From assembly GCA_030267565.1 (NCBI GenBank), contig BRXU01000017.1, forward strand, positions 124,001 to 188,000: a stretch of 64,000 bases of DNA. Direction: 5' to 3'. Under the pieces are notes generated by a model. It was given only the letters and a program-made list of their open reading frames with translations, was not told the DNA's origin and did no database searches. Source of the stretch: Pleodorina starrii. Lineage: Eukaryota; Chlorophyta; Chlorophyceae; Chlamydomonadales; Volvocaceae. This document shows, piece after piece, positions 24,501 through 36,578 of this stretch. The position numbers and the translations under genes were made by a program. Within the stretch, counting starts at the first letter, position 1. Each line of letters opens with the position of its first letter.

Positions 24501-26258
24501 AGGAAATATCCTCCTTCCGTGGTGCCGCCGCAGAGCTCGCTAGCTCTTTCCTAAGTTCGAAGAAACGGTCAAAGAAGGGTATGGACAAGATCCATGGTTT
24601 TCTGCTGAAAGCAAAGCTGTCGAACTGCGTAAAGTCGCAGGCGTTGAACAGCGTGATGGCTTTTGGTATCGCGGAGATGCGTTAGTTGTGCCTTCCTACC
24701 AGGATGCGCGCACTACCGTACTGCGTTTATGTCATGATCATCCTCTGGCTGGGCATACGGGAGTACCAAGACTCTTGACCTAGCACGAAGGCACTTCTGG
24801 TGGCCTAAGATGAGGAAGTCAGTGAGTGACTATTGCCGTACATGTGACAGTTGTCAAAGAGTACGGGTAGACACGTCGCTACCGGGGGGTATGCTTCTTC
24901 CGATGCCTATTCCTGAGAAAAAGTGGTCATTCGTGACTATGGATTTTATTACTTCTCTCCCCTCGGATGCCAACGGACACACATGCATTTATGTGTTCGT
25001 TGACAAGCTGACTAAGATGGTACGCTTTGTCCCATGCAAGGCGGACATTACCGCTGTGGAGACGGCTGAGCTTTTCTATCAGACAATTGTGTGCTCCTAT
25101 GGGCTGCCGCAGATTGTTGTCTCAGACCGTGACCCTAAGTTCACTTCGGCTTTCTTTCAGTCGTTGCTGGATATGCACAACATTGATTTGCGACAGAGCT
25201 CTGGGTATCACCCTGAAACGGATGGTCAAACGGAGCGCGTAAATCGTGTTTTGGAAGACATGTTACGTCATTATGTGGCGGACGATCATGCTTCCTGGTC
25301 TCGCTGGTTGCCAATGGCCGAATTTGCCATTAACAACTCAGTGCATGAATCAACGCGGACTACGCCTTTCCGGTTGATGTATGGTTACGAACCCCTTACG
25401 CCTGCTTCCCTGCTGGTTCGCAAACTGGGGGAGGCGAGGACCAAGAGTTTGCGGGAACGATTGGTCCAAGAGCGACAACGCGCTGACGCTGAAGGTGCAA
25501 ACCTTGGCGCCGAGTGGCGGTTCGCTGACTTAGCCAATCCGTTGTCAGTTCGGTTTGCCACCGATATGCAACGCGCATTGGAGCGTACTAAGGCTTGTTT
25601 GCAAGCTGCACGTGACCGTATGAAGAAATGGGCGGATAAGCGACGCTCTAAACGGGAGTTGGTCGTTGGTGATCAAGTTCTCGTGAGCACGCGGCACATG
25701 GGGCCGCGCAAGTTGCTACCACGTTATATTGGGCCGTTTGCGGTGACTGAAAAGATCAACGCGGTCGCATACCGGTTGGATCTCCCACCGTCGGTTCGAA
25801 TCCATGACGTGTTTCACGTGTCCCTTCTTCGTCGGTACCATGCTGGTGATCGCGTTAAGTTACCTCCACCACCCGAGATTGTCGACGGTGCGTTGGAATT
25901 TGAGGTCGAGTCTGTCTTGCTTCACAAGGATGTGAAGGAGCGACGTCGAACCGTACGGTACTACTTGATGCGTTGGAAGGACCAAGGGCCCGAGTATGAC
26001 TCGTGGGAGCCCGAGGCGAATCTAACGAATTGCGGCGATTTGCTGCGCGACTACTGGGCACGCCAGACTAAGCCAAACCAAGTGAAGTCCCAAAACGGGT
26101 CCGCGCCTACGCGCGCGACACCTGATGGCTCGACGCTGCAACGAGCACCCATGGTCACAAGACACGGCCGTCAAGTCCGGAAGCCTTCACGCTTCAATAT
26201 GATCCTCGCCCACTTATACGCCATCAGCGGGGATCCGGATATCCCGCTTTTCCACTAA
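21566..26258 (+). pseudogene. Pol polyprotein of the gypsy element, broken
   Basis: Domains in order: retroviral-type aspartic protease (ILIDSGCQP, near 22515), reverse transcriptase ([11 protein letters not shown], then the YLDD catalytic box near 23670), RNase H (FEVIADASDYAIG, then TDHEPN), integrase with an HHCC finger (HPLAGH...CRTCDSC) and D, D, E core (MDFITSLP, SDRDPKF, HPETDGQTERVNR), then a chromodomain (FEVESVLLHKD...DSWEPEANL). Breaks: an in-frame TGA at 23873-23875 where relatives have Trp, a frameshift near 24550 between RNase H and integrase, and a one-base loss near 24775. The stretch 24810-26258 is open again. Chromodomains in such integrases direct insertion to marked chromatin. 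Confidence 0.9.
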
Positions 26259-26308
26259 AAGTGGCGGTGGTGGTAAGGTTGGTTGGCTGTCGGGACGACC
26301 AGCCATTC

Positions 26309-26321
26309 AGGGGGGGAATGA
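26309..26321 (+). other. Polypurine tract of the gypsy element
   Basis: A purine-rich string (AGGGGGGGAATGA) directly before the 3' LTR, the expected primer for plus-strand DNA synthesis. Confidence 0.8.
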
Positions 26322-26517
26322 TGTAACGTGCATGTGCCGTTACACTTCCATGAATCATAAGATATTACCCAAAAGGGGTTCAAGACAGGGTATCTCCTGT
26401 AAGTAAGCCCGCTAAGATAAAGTACGGTCTGCCGTACGGATCACATCTACAAGGTTCAGAGCTTGCTGCTGAGCCGGTGTCTTTTGATACCACCTAATTG
26501 GGACATTGCACGTTTCA
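26322..26517 (+). repeat. 3' LTR of the gypsy element
   Basis: 196 bp, paired with 19963-20158; one base difference noticed. It is followed by the target duplication GTGTT. Confidence 0.95.
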
Positions 26518-26522
26518 GTGTT

Positions 26523-27568
26523 GCTGTCAGAAGGCGACGGGTCCACGCGATGAACCCATCTCCCGTGTTGAGTGCTGCCAGGCTGGCGTAGAGGAAGCCC
26601 CGATCCAGCGTGTCGTATGCTTTGTAGACATCTAGGAAGGCGACGACACATGATCGTTGTTCAGCCCGCAGCAGTGCCGGAAGGAGTTGGAGGAGAAGGA
26701 CGTTGTCAGAGATGCGGCGGCCCGTCAGGAACGCAGTCTGAGCGGCATCGATGGTGCTGTTGAGCACTGGTATTAGTCGCCGCATCAGCACTCGTGCCAG
26801 GGTGCGGTAGTCTGTGCCAAGCAGGGTGATGGGTCGGTAGTTTGCCGGCTGCGTGCGGTCCCCCTCTTTATGGAAGCAGGAGATGACCCCGTCCTGGAAG
26901 CCCGACGGGGTCTGGTCGGTGGCTCCAATCGCTGAGAAGACCGCTGCGAGCAGGGGTGCACAATTGGCGTGCTTGTAAATCTCGACAGGGAGGCCGTCTG
27001 CTCCGGGGGCTCTGCCGGGTGGTGCTGCCTGCAGGGCTGCCTGGACCTCCTCAGTTGTGACCTCAGTAGCCCCAAGTGTCGCCGCGGCTTCGGCTGGGCA
27101 TGTCCGCCCATGCCTGCACATCGCCTGCAAGACACGGGATTGGGCTCCTGGTTCGATAAGCGGTTGGGCGCTGATTCCCTGCCAGAAGGCTGCCATGATG
27201 TTGGCTAGCTGCCGGGAGTTGCTGCATACGGAGCCATCAGGCCGTCGAAGGGCTGGGATTCTGCGACTAGCGCCTGGAGGCTGCAGTTGGCGGGTGAGTG
27301 CTGGGCTGGGGCGCTCACCTGTGCGGAGCCAGGTCTGTCGGGTGCGTCGTGCCGTGCTTGCAACCGCCCGTTGGCTGGCTGCTGCCTGGGCCGACCTGGC
27401 CAGGGCTGCTCGTATGAGTGCGGAGGGGTCGCCAGCTTCCGCATCTGTTAAGGCTCGGTCGGCTGCGGCCTGAGCCGCTGCTTCTTCTCCAGCGGCCCTT
27501 ACCTGCCGATTGTAGGCCGCCCGATTCAGGCGTCCTGCTGATACTGACAGCGCCCGCTTGAAGCACGG
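26523..27568 (-). pseudogene. LINE ORF2, linker and first half of reverse transcriptase
   Basis: The minus-strand frame shows the RT finger and palm motifs GRAPGADGLPVEIYK, NYRPITLLGTDYR, QTAFLTGRRISDN and the first catalytic Asp region (VVAFLDVYKAYDTLDR). An Ala/Arg-rich linker without motifs comes before it (27200-27568). The frame is cut at 26523 by the gypsy element and continues at 19957. Confidence 0.85.
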
Positions 27569-28600
27569 CTACCATTCTAGCAGTTCGTTTGGGGCTGTTG
27601 GGGCCTCGGCCATAGTGTCGGCGGCCCAGCTCTGGAGCCGGGAAACTAGGTCAGGGTGGTCCAGGAAATGGAGCTTGGTGCGGCGCAGGCCAGGGCCAGG
27701 GAGGTCTGCCTCGTGTGCTGCATTTATGGCCATGACAACCGGCCGATGATCGGAAGTGGTGCCTGGGGCTCGATGGCAGCTGAACACGGAGTTATCTAGT
27801 GGGGCCGACACCATGATGCGGTCGAGACGGGACCCTGAGGTGCCGTGAGTGTAGGTGAAGGATCGGCGGTTGGGATGAAGGAGGCGGAAGGTGTCGACCA
27901 TATCCGGACAGGCCGTGTCGAAGAGCCCGGCTGTGACTCTGTCCGATGCTCGGTTTTCTGGGGTGGTGGCGTCCAGCTGGGGTTGCACTACAAAGTTGAA
28001 GTCCGCGGCCCACACCTGGTTCCCAGGAAGCCCCCGGACGGGCTGTAGTTGTTGCTGGATAAAGGTCCGTTGGGCTGCTGGGTTCCCGGATGGCAGGTAG
28101 GCGCAGGTCAGCATGAAGGCATGTCCCCCCCCAACTAATGGGTAGGCGTAGCAGATGCCCATCTCCTGTGGTGGTGGGTTGGTTGTCCTCTCCATGGAAG
28201 GCCAGGGCGCCCGATGATAGCAAGGCATGCCGGATCAGGATGGCTGTGCCGCCACTGTTGCCAGCCGGTGCCGGGTTCCACCATGATGCCCAGTGTCCAA
28301 TGTGCAGCCCTCTAGAAAGGTTGAAAAGCGCCTGTCGGGCTTGCGGTATGCGATCCAAGGTGACGTGGGTTTCTTGGATGCATACGATGTCCAGGTGCTC
28401 TTGACCCCATTCATGCTGTAACGCCGAGGTCATAGGTGCCGTACAGTCGGCTAGCATAAAGCCTAAGAAAGGCGTCGCACAGCATCTCGAGTAGCCTTTG
28501 CTCCGCCCAAGCACTACACATGCAGTAGTCTGAGTGTACGAGTGTGGAGGCCCTGGTGGGAGGGCCCCAGCAAGCCTCTGACGTTGTGGGAGCCAATCCT
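27569..28600 (-). pseudogene. LINE AP-endonuclease domain, frameshifted
   Basis: Endonuclease motifs lie in two frames. The first frame has DIVCIQETHV (catalytic Glu region). After a shift near 28170-28200 the second frame has WAADFNFV, SRLDRIMVS and TTSDHRPVV (the SDH catalytic motif). A TAG at 27569-27571 then ends the second frame before the RT. This domain nicks the target DNA in APE-type LINEs. The frameshift and stop mean the copy is dead. Confidence 0.8.
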
Positions 28601-28641
28601 GAGGAGGGGGCTCCCAGCCCGGCGGCTGCGGTGCCTGGCCA

Positions 28642-30466
28642 TTACTGGTCGTGTTCTGTCTCACCCAGCCCGGTGAGAAGGTTGAAGGGGTTGGGGCTGA
28701 CGGGAAGGACGGGCTGGTCGGGGATGAGCTGTCCAGTCCCGGCGTCGACCATGGCACGGTCCGGTGAGGGGTCTCGAGAAGAGCGGCGCTGGCGTTGCCA
28801 GGGTTGGCCATCCTCCCCCTCCTCCCCCCCGCGGGCACCCTGGTCGTTGCGGCCACCGGCGTTTGCTGCAGCCGTGGCGGGGCTGATGGCCGCGTGCCCC
28901 GTGCTGGAGGCATGCTGGATTCCACGCTGTGGTGTGCGTCCCGAGCCCTGGTCCAGCGCCGCTTGGGCGTGGGCAGCCAGGTCCGCTGCTGACGGCTGCT
29001 GATGGTTGCTCGGGGTGTGGTGCTGTTGCCCGGCGATGTTGGCTGGGCGGGGGCTGTTCACGGGGTTGGTGATGGGGGTAGCCCGCCCTGTAATTCCCTA
29101 GGAAGTGCCTGAGAGTTAGGGCACTGAATTGATGACCGAGAGGTCACCAGGTCGATCCCGGCCTTCGCAGAGGGCTGGGTGACCGATGGGGGCCCTGGTG
29201 TGGGAACGAACAGCAGGTGATCGCATGGCTCTTTAGCCATGTCCCTGTCCCCTGCACTGGTAGAACTCATCACGGTTGAATGTTCAAACAATGATGTGTC
29301 TGGCATATCTGGGAAGAATGCGTGCGGGTACCCAGATGTGATCTGAGTGAGACGGAGCCCAGACACGGAGTGGGTGGGAGAAGCAACCCATCTTAGTCAA
29401 AAAGGCGGTCACCGCGGTAATGGGCTGTACCCGCCGATGAGGCATCAGTCTGTTCCCTTAACCCACGCAAGGGCTTACGGTCCAGCGTAATACTTTCTTT
29501 CTTTCTAGCCCGCCCTGGCTGTAGCCGGGGAGGGGGCGGGGGCGGGGGGAGAGCCGCCGGGTGCAGCTGCTGGGTAGGCAGCTGGGGCCAGTCGGTGTTG
29601 TCCTGCAGACGCGGGGGTGGTGGGGGTAGTCCCGGCTGCTGGGTGTTGCCCTCAGTGGCGCCCAATGCGTTGGCCGCCGGGATGCCGTTCCCCATGGCGG
29701 TTGTGGTGGCGGCCTGGGCTGCACTGGCCACCCGCGCCGCCGCTGTGGTGGCCGCTTCGGCGGTCGCTGCAGCGGCCGCACGCTCCGCGGTCTCGCGCGC
29801 CACCGCAGCCTCGCGTGCTGCGGCCTCGCCCCCGGCGAACTGGGACGGCCCGGCGTACTGGGGCACCCCGCCCCGCGGTCGGTCATTCGGTAGCGCCCGA
29901 GTTGCCTGCAGCAGGCTGGCCGCCCTCTGCGCCTCGTAGACTTCAATGTCGAAGTCCGTAAAGTGCACGTCGAACGGGATTTCCCCGGTGACCCGGAGGT
30001 TGAAGGGTCGGGCCGGGAGCTGGGCCTCAGGCTCGAGCGTGATGATCCACTTGTCAGCCGCCGGGACGGCGGGCATGGTGCGGAAGTTGATGTGCCGCGC
30101 CGCCGTTAGGACCTTTTCAGCCATTACTGGCTGCAGCTGAGAGATGACGGTGTCAAGTGACAGGCCGGGCGGCCAGCCATATGAGAGCATGGTTATAGGT
30201 CGCGGTCGCAGGTAGCTGCCGCGCTCCTTGGCAGTCCAGCTCAGCTTGTGGCCCCCCGCCCGGAAGGGCGCTGACTCCAAGCGGCTGTGGTTGTCCAGGA
30301 AATTGGGGAGGGCCTCCCGAGCCGCCTTGCACATTGCCAGCTCCATCCACACTTGGATGCCGCCCGGCACGTGCGCGATCTCCACGTGGCCGTTGGTGCT
30401 GATACCGAGCGGTAGCGCGCATCGCAAGGTTTGCTGTTGCGGCTGGGCGCGCTTGGCTGACATCAC
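28642..30466 (-). pseudogene. LINE ORF1, split by a SINE-like insertion
   Basis: From tandem ATGs at 30466 the minus-strand frame runs to about 29518, is interrupted by the SINE-like element, and resumes at 29090 to a stop at 28642. The product has a folded N-terminal region (ITMLSYGWPPGLSLDTVIS, then WIITLEPEAQLP, then VHFTDFDIEVYEAQRA) and an Ala-rich coiled-coil-like middle and Pro/Gln-rich end. No CCHC knuckle is visible. Its place just upstream of the endonuclease is the basis for the ORF1 call. Confidence 0.65.
29091..29505 (+). mobile_element. SINE-like element, copy 2 (415 bp)
   Basis: Same family as 18585-18997, same orientation, a few base differences. It is flanked by the 12-bp target duplication TAGCCCGCCCTG (29079-29090 and 29506-29517) and inserted into LINE ORF1. 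The different TSDs show the two copies inserted independently. Confidence 0.85.
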
Positions 30467-30739
30467 TATTCACTAACGACTTGACGAGGGGGTCGGTTCG
30501 CCCCCTGAGCTCTTCCACTTTGGTGCCCTTGATGATTGTCGAGAACTGAACGACGCAGACGTCCGCGTTCCGGACCTTCCGATTTAAAGCCGGAATGCTG
30601 GCTATTGATAGAGGTGTGGGTATCGCTTGGCCGCGGCCATCGCGGCGCCATGGCGCTGCTGCGGTTGCCTGCCGCATTATGTTGACCGGCCTTCCGAGTC
30701 CAGTCGGGCGTTCCCGCTTGCAGGGCTAAACTAAACACA

Positions 30740-32117
30740 GTTGTGACTGCTCTAATTTGGTAACTGCTTGGGACTCGGTCCGCACGCTCCGGTTTTGAAA
30801 AATTTAATCTGACCGCATTTTGTGTGGGGCCGATAATAACCAGTATAATAACCAGTATATAACCAGTCGCCTATAACGGCGAGACAGTCGCCTATAACGG
30901 CGAGACAGTCGCCTATAACGGCGAGACACTGTCGTACACTGCCGTACTGTGCAACGTAATGCATTTGGCCTGGCCAAACCTACTACGGCAACTGCGCGAA
31001 CGTGCGTAATCTGCGTAATCGGTTACGTAATTGCCTAATCGGAACCTGGGCGAAATTGCATAATCGGAAGCTACTCGAACGTGCCTAATTGCGCCACTGC
31101 TTCTCGAGAGCTTCCTCGACCAGTAATAGTACTACATCTACTACAGCAGCTGCGTGAACGTGTACGACATTGTGCTTCATTAAGATCGTACGGCTTCAAA
31201 CACCTTCCATCAGGCTCACCCGCATGCCTTTGTACATCGTGTCCTGACGCCTACAACGGTAACGCACGTTTGTCCGCTAGGGTCCGCTACAGGGCCGCTG
31301 GCTAGCGTGCAAGTCCTAATAAGCGTAACCACTCCATCCGTACTGCCCACCGCTTGTTTAAGCGGTGGGCAGTGGCAGTGGGCCACTGGGCAGTGGCTAA
31401 TCACCGAATCCTTATCACCAGGCGAAGCTTGTACTGCGTGCATTGTAAGCGGAGCGACATCTTACTTAATCTCTGCGAGTCTGTAGGAAGCAGAGCAGGG
31501 CAGAGCTCGCAGTAAAGTGAGAATCAAGAGCAGTATCCAGCAGTATCCAGCAGCGGTTTGACCTTCGATCACACATGCATCTCTTGATTAGGTCACTGCA
31601 AGGCCGCACCAGGCCGCACAATAATTCGGCGCACGAATCCTTTGCTTGCTGTAGATTTAGTGTGAAACCAGTCAACTAAAACAAACAAAACGAAAGCTCT
31701 CAAGATGTGCACACTGAACTCTCCAGAGTAAGGAGCTGCCGCTCAGGTTCTTTGACGTTGTGGCGAACACGCACGATCGAACCCGACCTAGCCCGACCCG
31801 CCGATCGACGTACGTCAACCAACAACCCTGATTAATCTACCAGCAACATCCCCTTAAGTGAATGGCTGTCATTATATAAAACTTTTAGATAAGCAACGAA
31901 TAACATAAGTTATTGAAAGTTCATGGCGGGCTTTTGTACGTTGGGCCTTATCCACGCCAAGAGTTATGAGTGGATGTGAGTGCATCTCTAAAGCAGCTTG
32001 ACATTCTTATTGAGGCCGGTGTTCTAAATGGCCGCGTAGGGCGCGCGACAGTTCATTCAGTAATCGGGCTAGCTTCCATACATAACTGGTTCCGTAACCG
32101 AATCAATGTTTGTAATC
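30740..32117. other. Flank between LINE and protease copy 2
   Basis: No gene seen. It holds short tandem repeats, AT-richer DNA and the presumed promoter and 5' UTR of protease copy 2. The LINE 5' end is somewhere near 30740 but no target duplication was found. Confidence 0.45.
30865..30927. repeat. 21-bp tandem repeat, three units
   Basis: Three exact copies of AGTCGCCTATAACGGCGAGAC. Each unit contains the inverted repeat TCGCC...GGCGA, so each can form a small hairpin. Confidence 0.95.
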
Positions 32118-34438
32118 ATGGCGGAAACACCAAAATGTTTCTCGTCTCTTCTCTTCTGCTTTCTTTTGATTTCTGTGCCCTGTTGGCGCGCGGAGGCCCA
32201 GCGAGGAGCGCGCAGGCTCCGACAGTTCAGCGGGGACGACGCAATATCGACAGGTATTTCATCTTGCCTCGGGCGTTGAATGTAATTGCGAAAGTGTAGC
32301 ATGTGACCCACGTCCGTGTAGACCTTATGTCTAATGATCGTTCGTGAGGAACTGGAACTGAAACTATCTATCTCAGCTATACGGCCAGCAGCCTTGACCT
32401 CTGTTGTTAATCGCAATGGAGTTGCTGCGTTATGACCGCGTACCTCTATCTTACCCGATTCGTGCTTATTCCGCAGTTTCCACACACCGACCTAAGACAC
32501 GTCCCGCTCCCGACAGATGCGCGCATGGTAGTCGGTCGCCTCTCGCAGCCCTTCCTCAAGGTCCGAAGTACCGAAAGCGCCAGCGGCAAGGACGCCCAGC
32601 GGCTGTATGAGCAGGCCAGCAGCATCTCCCTCATCTCCTACCTGCTCTTCGGGGCAGCAGAGCCGCTGTCGAAGGTCACGGGTAAGGGCGCGCGCGGGTT
32701 GCCGTTCGTCTGCGCGCGGTGCCTGCTGGTGCGTGCGTGGTTGCATCAAGACCAACGCTTTCCCACTCTCCTGGGCCCCCCATCCTAATCCGGTGGGAAA
32801 CTCAACATCAAAGCCTCCATGTCCAAAGGGCCTGTTGTGCACCCGCTCACACGGGTGCACGGCGCCGGGAGGCCCGACGCGGGTTTCAAATGATTATTGG
32901 ATACTATCCATTTCACCACGCCCATATATCGCTTGCATGTTCGTCTAATATAATAGCTCGCTCGTCTTCACACATTAATGACCGTCATTGATGGCCGACC
33001 TACATCGGCCTTCTGCCAATTCCGTCACCTTGCTTTATTTCCCTGAAAACCCCTTTCCTGCTGTTCATTCCCCCGCCGTGCATTTGTTGCAGGGTCGTCC
33101 GGTGCCCTGCTGCCCTACCTGAGCCCTCGAACGCTCCATGTCTACGCATCTCAGCCCGGCATCTGTAGCTCAACGTTGGTAGAACAGCTGTACGGATTGT
33201 CTCAGAGTCTGTACGGCACGCCGGCATTACAGGTACTAATATATAACAGAGTGCTACTGTGATCTGGATTGTGGATCCACGTATGTAGGCCTGCAAGGCA
33301 TTTTGTCAGGTTCATCACGCACCCTACCAAAGCCGCCAGTCATCGGGATCATGTGCAGCAGCAGGGATAGCTTGCACCAACGGGCCTTTGTTTGGTGCTG
33401 GTTTCGGCTTTTACACAATGCAAATCCGTACTCTATGCCGCACCTGTTGCATTAAATTGCCATGCAATGGGAGCGAGGGCGGTCACTGCCTCGTACGCGT
33501 TCTCCATGCATACGTACGCCTGTCGTCCCTGCAATGCAGAATGCACGCACATACACACCTCGCTCGACTTCCTGCATACACGGCCTCTGGATGGCTCACT
33601 CTCGCCGCCCACTCTTCGTTTCGATCTCGCAACTGACACGCAGGCCTGCCACTACGGCCTACTGAACGCCCTTCGCGCCGTGTTTGCCTGGGTCGCCGAC
33701 AACGTTCCCCTCACGTTCCAACAAGTGCCAGGCCAACCGTCACAATCCATCGCAGCTTGGCCGGATCTCTCCACCATTTCCGATGCCGACTTCTCTGCCG
33801 CCGTAAACAAAGCGCTGCTGACTCAGGCAGAGCTCGCTGAGACCGCTACTCTGCTGACATCGGGCCGCTGCGGACTGGACATCCCCACCTTCTCCTCGCT
33901 GGTCCCCTCCATCTCCTCCGCCCTGACACAGCTGCACGCCGACCTGGCAGAGCTGCAGACCATCGGTGATGCTACATACAGTCCTGCTATTGCGGAGCCT
34001 CCCACCTTGAGCAGCATTCGACGGCGACTTGTCATTGATGAAGCGATAGATAACAACCGCGACGACAGCAGCGGCGGCGGTTCGACTTCCCGCCCAGCGG
34101 ACGTCCCTCGTCTCTTTGTTGATGAGAACGATGAAGGTCTCCTCGCTGTCATCAACAACAAGCGCCGAAACATGCAAGCTGAAACCGCCGCTGACTTACC
34201 CGAATATGTTTTCGACATGCCGCCCGCCGGCTTCCCGGCCCAGCCGCCGTCGGCCGTACCCAAGGTTCTGATTGGGCTGGTGTTCCACGTCATGCAGTAC
34301 AAGGAGAGAAACGGTGGCATTGCGCCGCTGGGTTACGAGCAGTCGCCTGGCTACGCGGAGCATATGGTCCAGATTGTGAATTACATTTCCAAACCCACCA
34401 ACTTCAGTTTTTTTCTCCGGGTGCGAGGTTTTGCTTTG

Positions 34439-34742
<304 letters not shown>

Positions 34743-36124
34743 GGGACAGAAAGAGATTTGTGGAAGATAGACAAACGTATAGATAGACAAACGTATCAAG
34801 CAAGCAAGGGCGGGACGGATGCCCACGCATGCAAGCTTCGTTGACAAGCAACGCTGCCGCCATTGCGCCCCGCCTATTGCGCCGGCGCCCGCCCAAGTAG
34901 CTAGGGGGGAAAGCAAAGCAAGGGGAGCAACCCAGCTGGCAAACCAAGAACATAACTGCTTGGATGACCCATTTTACGGAGATGAAAAATGATAGATCAA
35001 CGCTTATTTTAGTTGCGAGGATCAGCCGTTGATACTCCAGCGGCAGGCCACACCTCGCCAGGAGACTCCCGCCGATCAAATTGACTCGACCGGAAGTATT
35101 AAAACACCCTCGGTGTTACAACATGTTTTTGTGCGTGCGCCAGACTTACGTACATCCCCTTGCCCCCCCCCCGATCGAGTGACCAGCTGCATGCTTTATT
35201 GCATTATTCGCGCAGGACGTCCGATACAACACCTCGGAGTATCCGTACCTACTGGTCAAGAATCGCAAGACTTGGCTCGAAATGGGATCCGATACGTGCC
35301 GTCAGGATACTGTTGACTGCCTCTGGACACCAGGCGGCATCGTATCCAAGTAAGTCGAGTGACGTCCGTCCTACATACCAGTAAGTGACGTCCTACATGC
35401 GTGCACATACAGGCGCAGTATGGTAGCTTAGCAGGGCTAAAAACCAAAGGAAATATATAGTTGCTTATTAGCCTTCTAAACACAACTGTCAACATGTATG
35501 CCGGTGCTACCACGCAAGCAAGCGAGGGCCCACGTTGCAGCGCTCACTTACTTCAGCAGCACCCGGCCTACCCGGTTGGCGCCCAAATTAAAGCATGCAC
35601 CGTGTCAGAATCCTGGCCATGCCCCTTTACTCTTCATGCCGTGTCCTGCCTTATCCAGCCATGCTTAGCAGGCTTATTATTACGCATAGCGCGCCACGCA
35701 CACAATGCCGGGACTGCCGCACGCAGACCCTTTCTAGTACATACGCACGGCGATGGTTGGCTAGCCGTCGTAGATAGCCTATCTAGCTGTAGTTGAATGT
35801 AGACGGCGCTATCTACGTAACAAGCCCGTACCACCGCACTGAGGGATTCGCGTGATTTACACCAATTATTACTATTGAATGCCCGCTCCGGCTGGCTGGT
35901 ATATGCGTGGGCCCGTCATCATGCGAAATGCGTGCAGAAGCGCGTACGACTTCAGGCGCTCCATCAACATCTACGTCATTTGTGACTCAACGTGGGACAA
36001 GGCGGGAACATTGGGCTACAGTTGGTTTCCCACGTAAGCCACACAAATGTCCCCGAATCGTGCAAAAAGACAAATAAGTGTGTGCCTGCTGTTGATGCTA
36101 GCTAACTAGTGTTGGCTGGGGTAA

Positions 36125-36160
36125 GTGTGTGTATGTGTGTGTGTGTGTATGTGTGTGTGC
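36125..36160. repeat. (GT)n microsatellite in intron 6 of copy 2
   Basis: An imperfect GT run with two TATG interruptions, intronic. Confidence 0.85.
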
Positions 36161-36572
36161 GTGGTTGCCCTCGCATGACAGAGCACGGGGTCATCAAGTA
36201 AGCTTCTTGATTGATCAAGCAAGCAACTTGCAACGTACGCCCCTATTAACCTGCCGATATTTTTCGTAACTGCATCTTGTTTGTTTCAGCCCCGTCGCTC
36301 GCCCACGACTCCTTTACGCCTTCTGGCCACGCACGGCAATACGTACGTACGCGCCCGCAGGTCCGATGTGGATCCTTCGGGTGCTTACATATACTTGACC
36401 TGGGACTCGTTTTCAGTGCTGAACACGCCCCTTATCTACGATTTTGGCGGTTTCGCCTTGGCGCATGAGCTGTTTCACTTTCTTGGCCTCGGACACACGT
36501 TCACGTCAATTAATGGCACGGCGCCCTGCCTCTTTGAAGATGACTACGTAGTGGACACGCCTTCCATCAAAG

Positions 36573-36578
36573 GCAAGC
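36573..36578 (+). other. Non-canonical GC splice donor (GCAAGC), intron 7 of copy 2
   Basis: The exon 7 frame and conserved length (212 bp, the same as copy 3) place the border at AAAG|GCAAGC. No GT donor fits the phase. The copy 3 counterpart at 48836 is GCAAGT; copy 1 has GTACGT. Confidence 0.8.

Larger units (their letters stand above)
19963..26517 (+). mobile_element. Ty3/gypsy chromodomain LTR retrotransposon, 6555 bp
   Basis: Two 196-bp LTRs (TGTAACG...GTTTCA) flank gag and pol. The 5-bp target duplication GTGTT lies at 19958-19962 and 26518-26522. The order protease, RT, RNase H, integrase, chromodomain marks it as a chromovirus-type Ty3/gypsy element. It inserted into the RT domain of the older LINE. 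The LTRs differ at about one position (GGGTTTC against GGGGTTC), so the insertion is recent, yet pol carries a stop and two frame breaks. It is not autonomous as read. Confidence 0.95.
17060..30740 (-). mobile_element. LINE (non-LTR retrotransposon), interrupted by three insertions
   Basis: On the minus strand, from about 30740 (5') to about 17060 (3'; both ends approximate), lie ORF1, an AP-endonuclease, reverse transcriptase and a C-terminal zinc-binding region. The element is split by a SINE-like copy (29091-29505), a Ty3/gypsy element (19963-26517) and a second SINE-like copy (18585-18997). Removing the gypsy element and one TSD copy rejoins the RT frame without loss, so the LINE was there first. 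ORF2 also has a frameshift and a stop of its own, so it is an inactive relic. Order of domains fits the L1-like group of APE LINEs; the exact clade is not decided. Confidence 0.8.

Noticed and set aside
25793..25803. Exact tRNA B-box-like string GGTTCGAATCC
   Set aside because: It lies inside the integrase coding frame of the gypsy element, with no A box or foldable tRNA around it.
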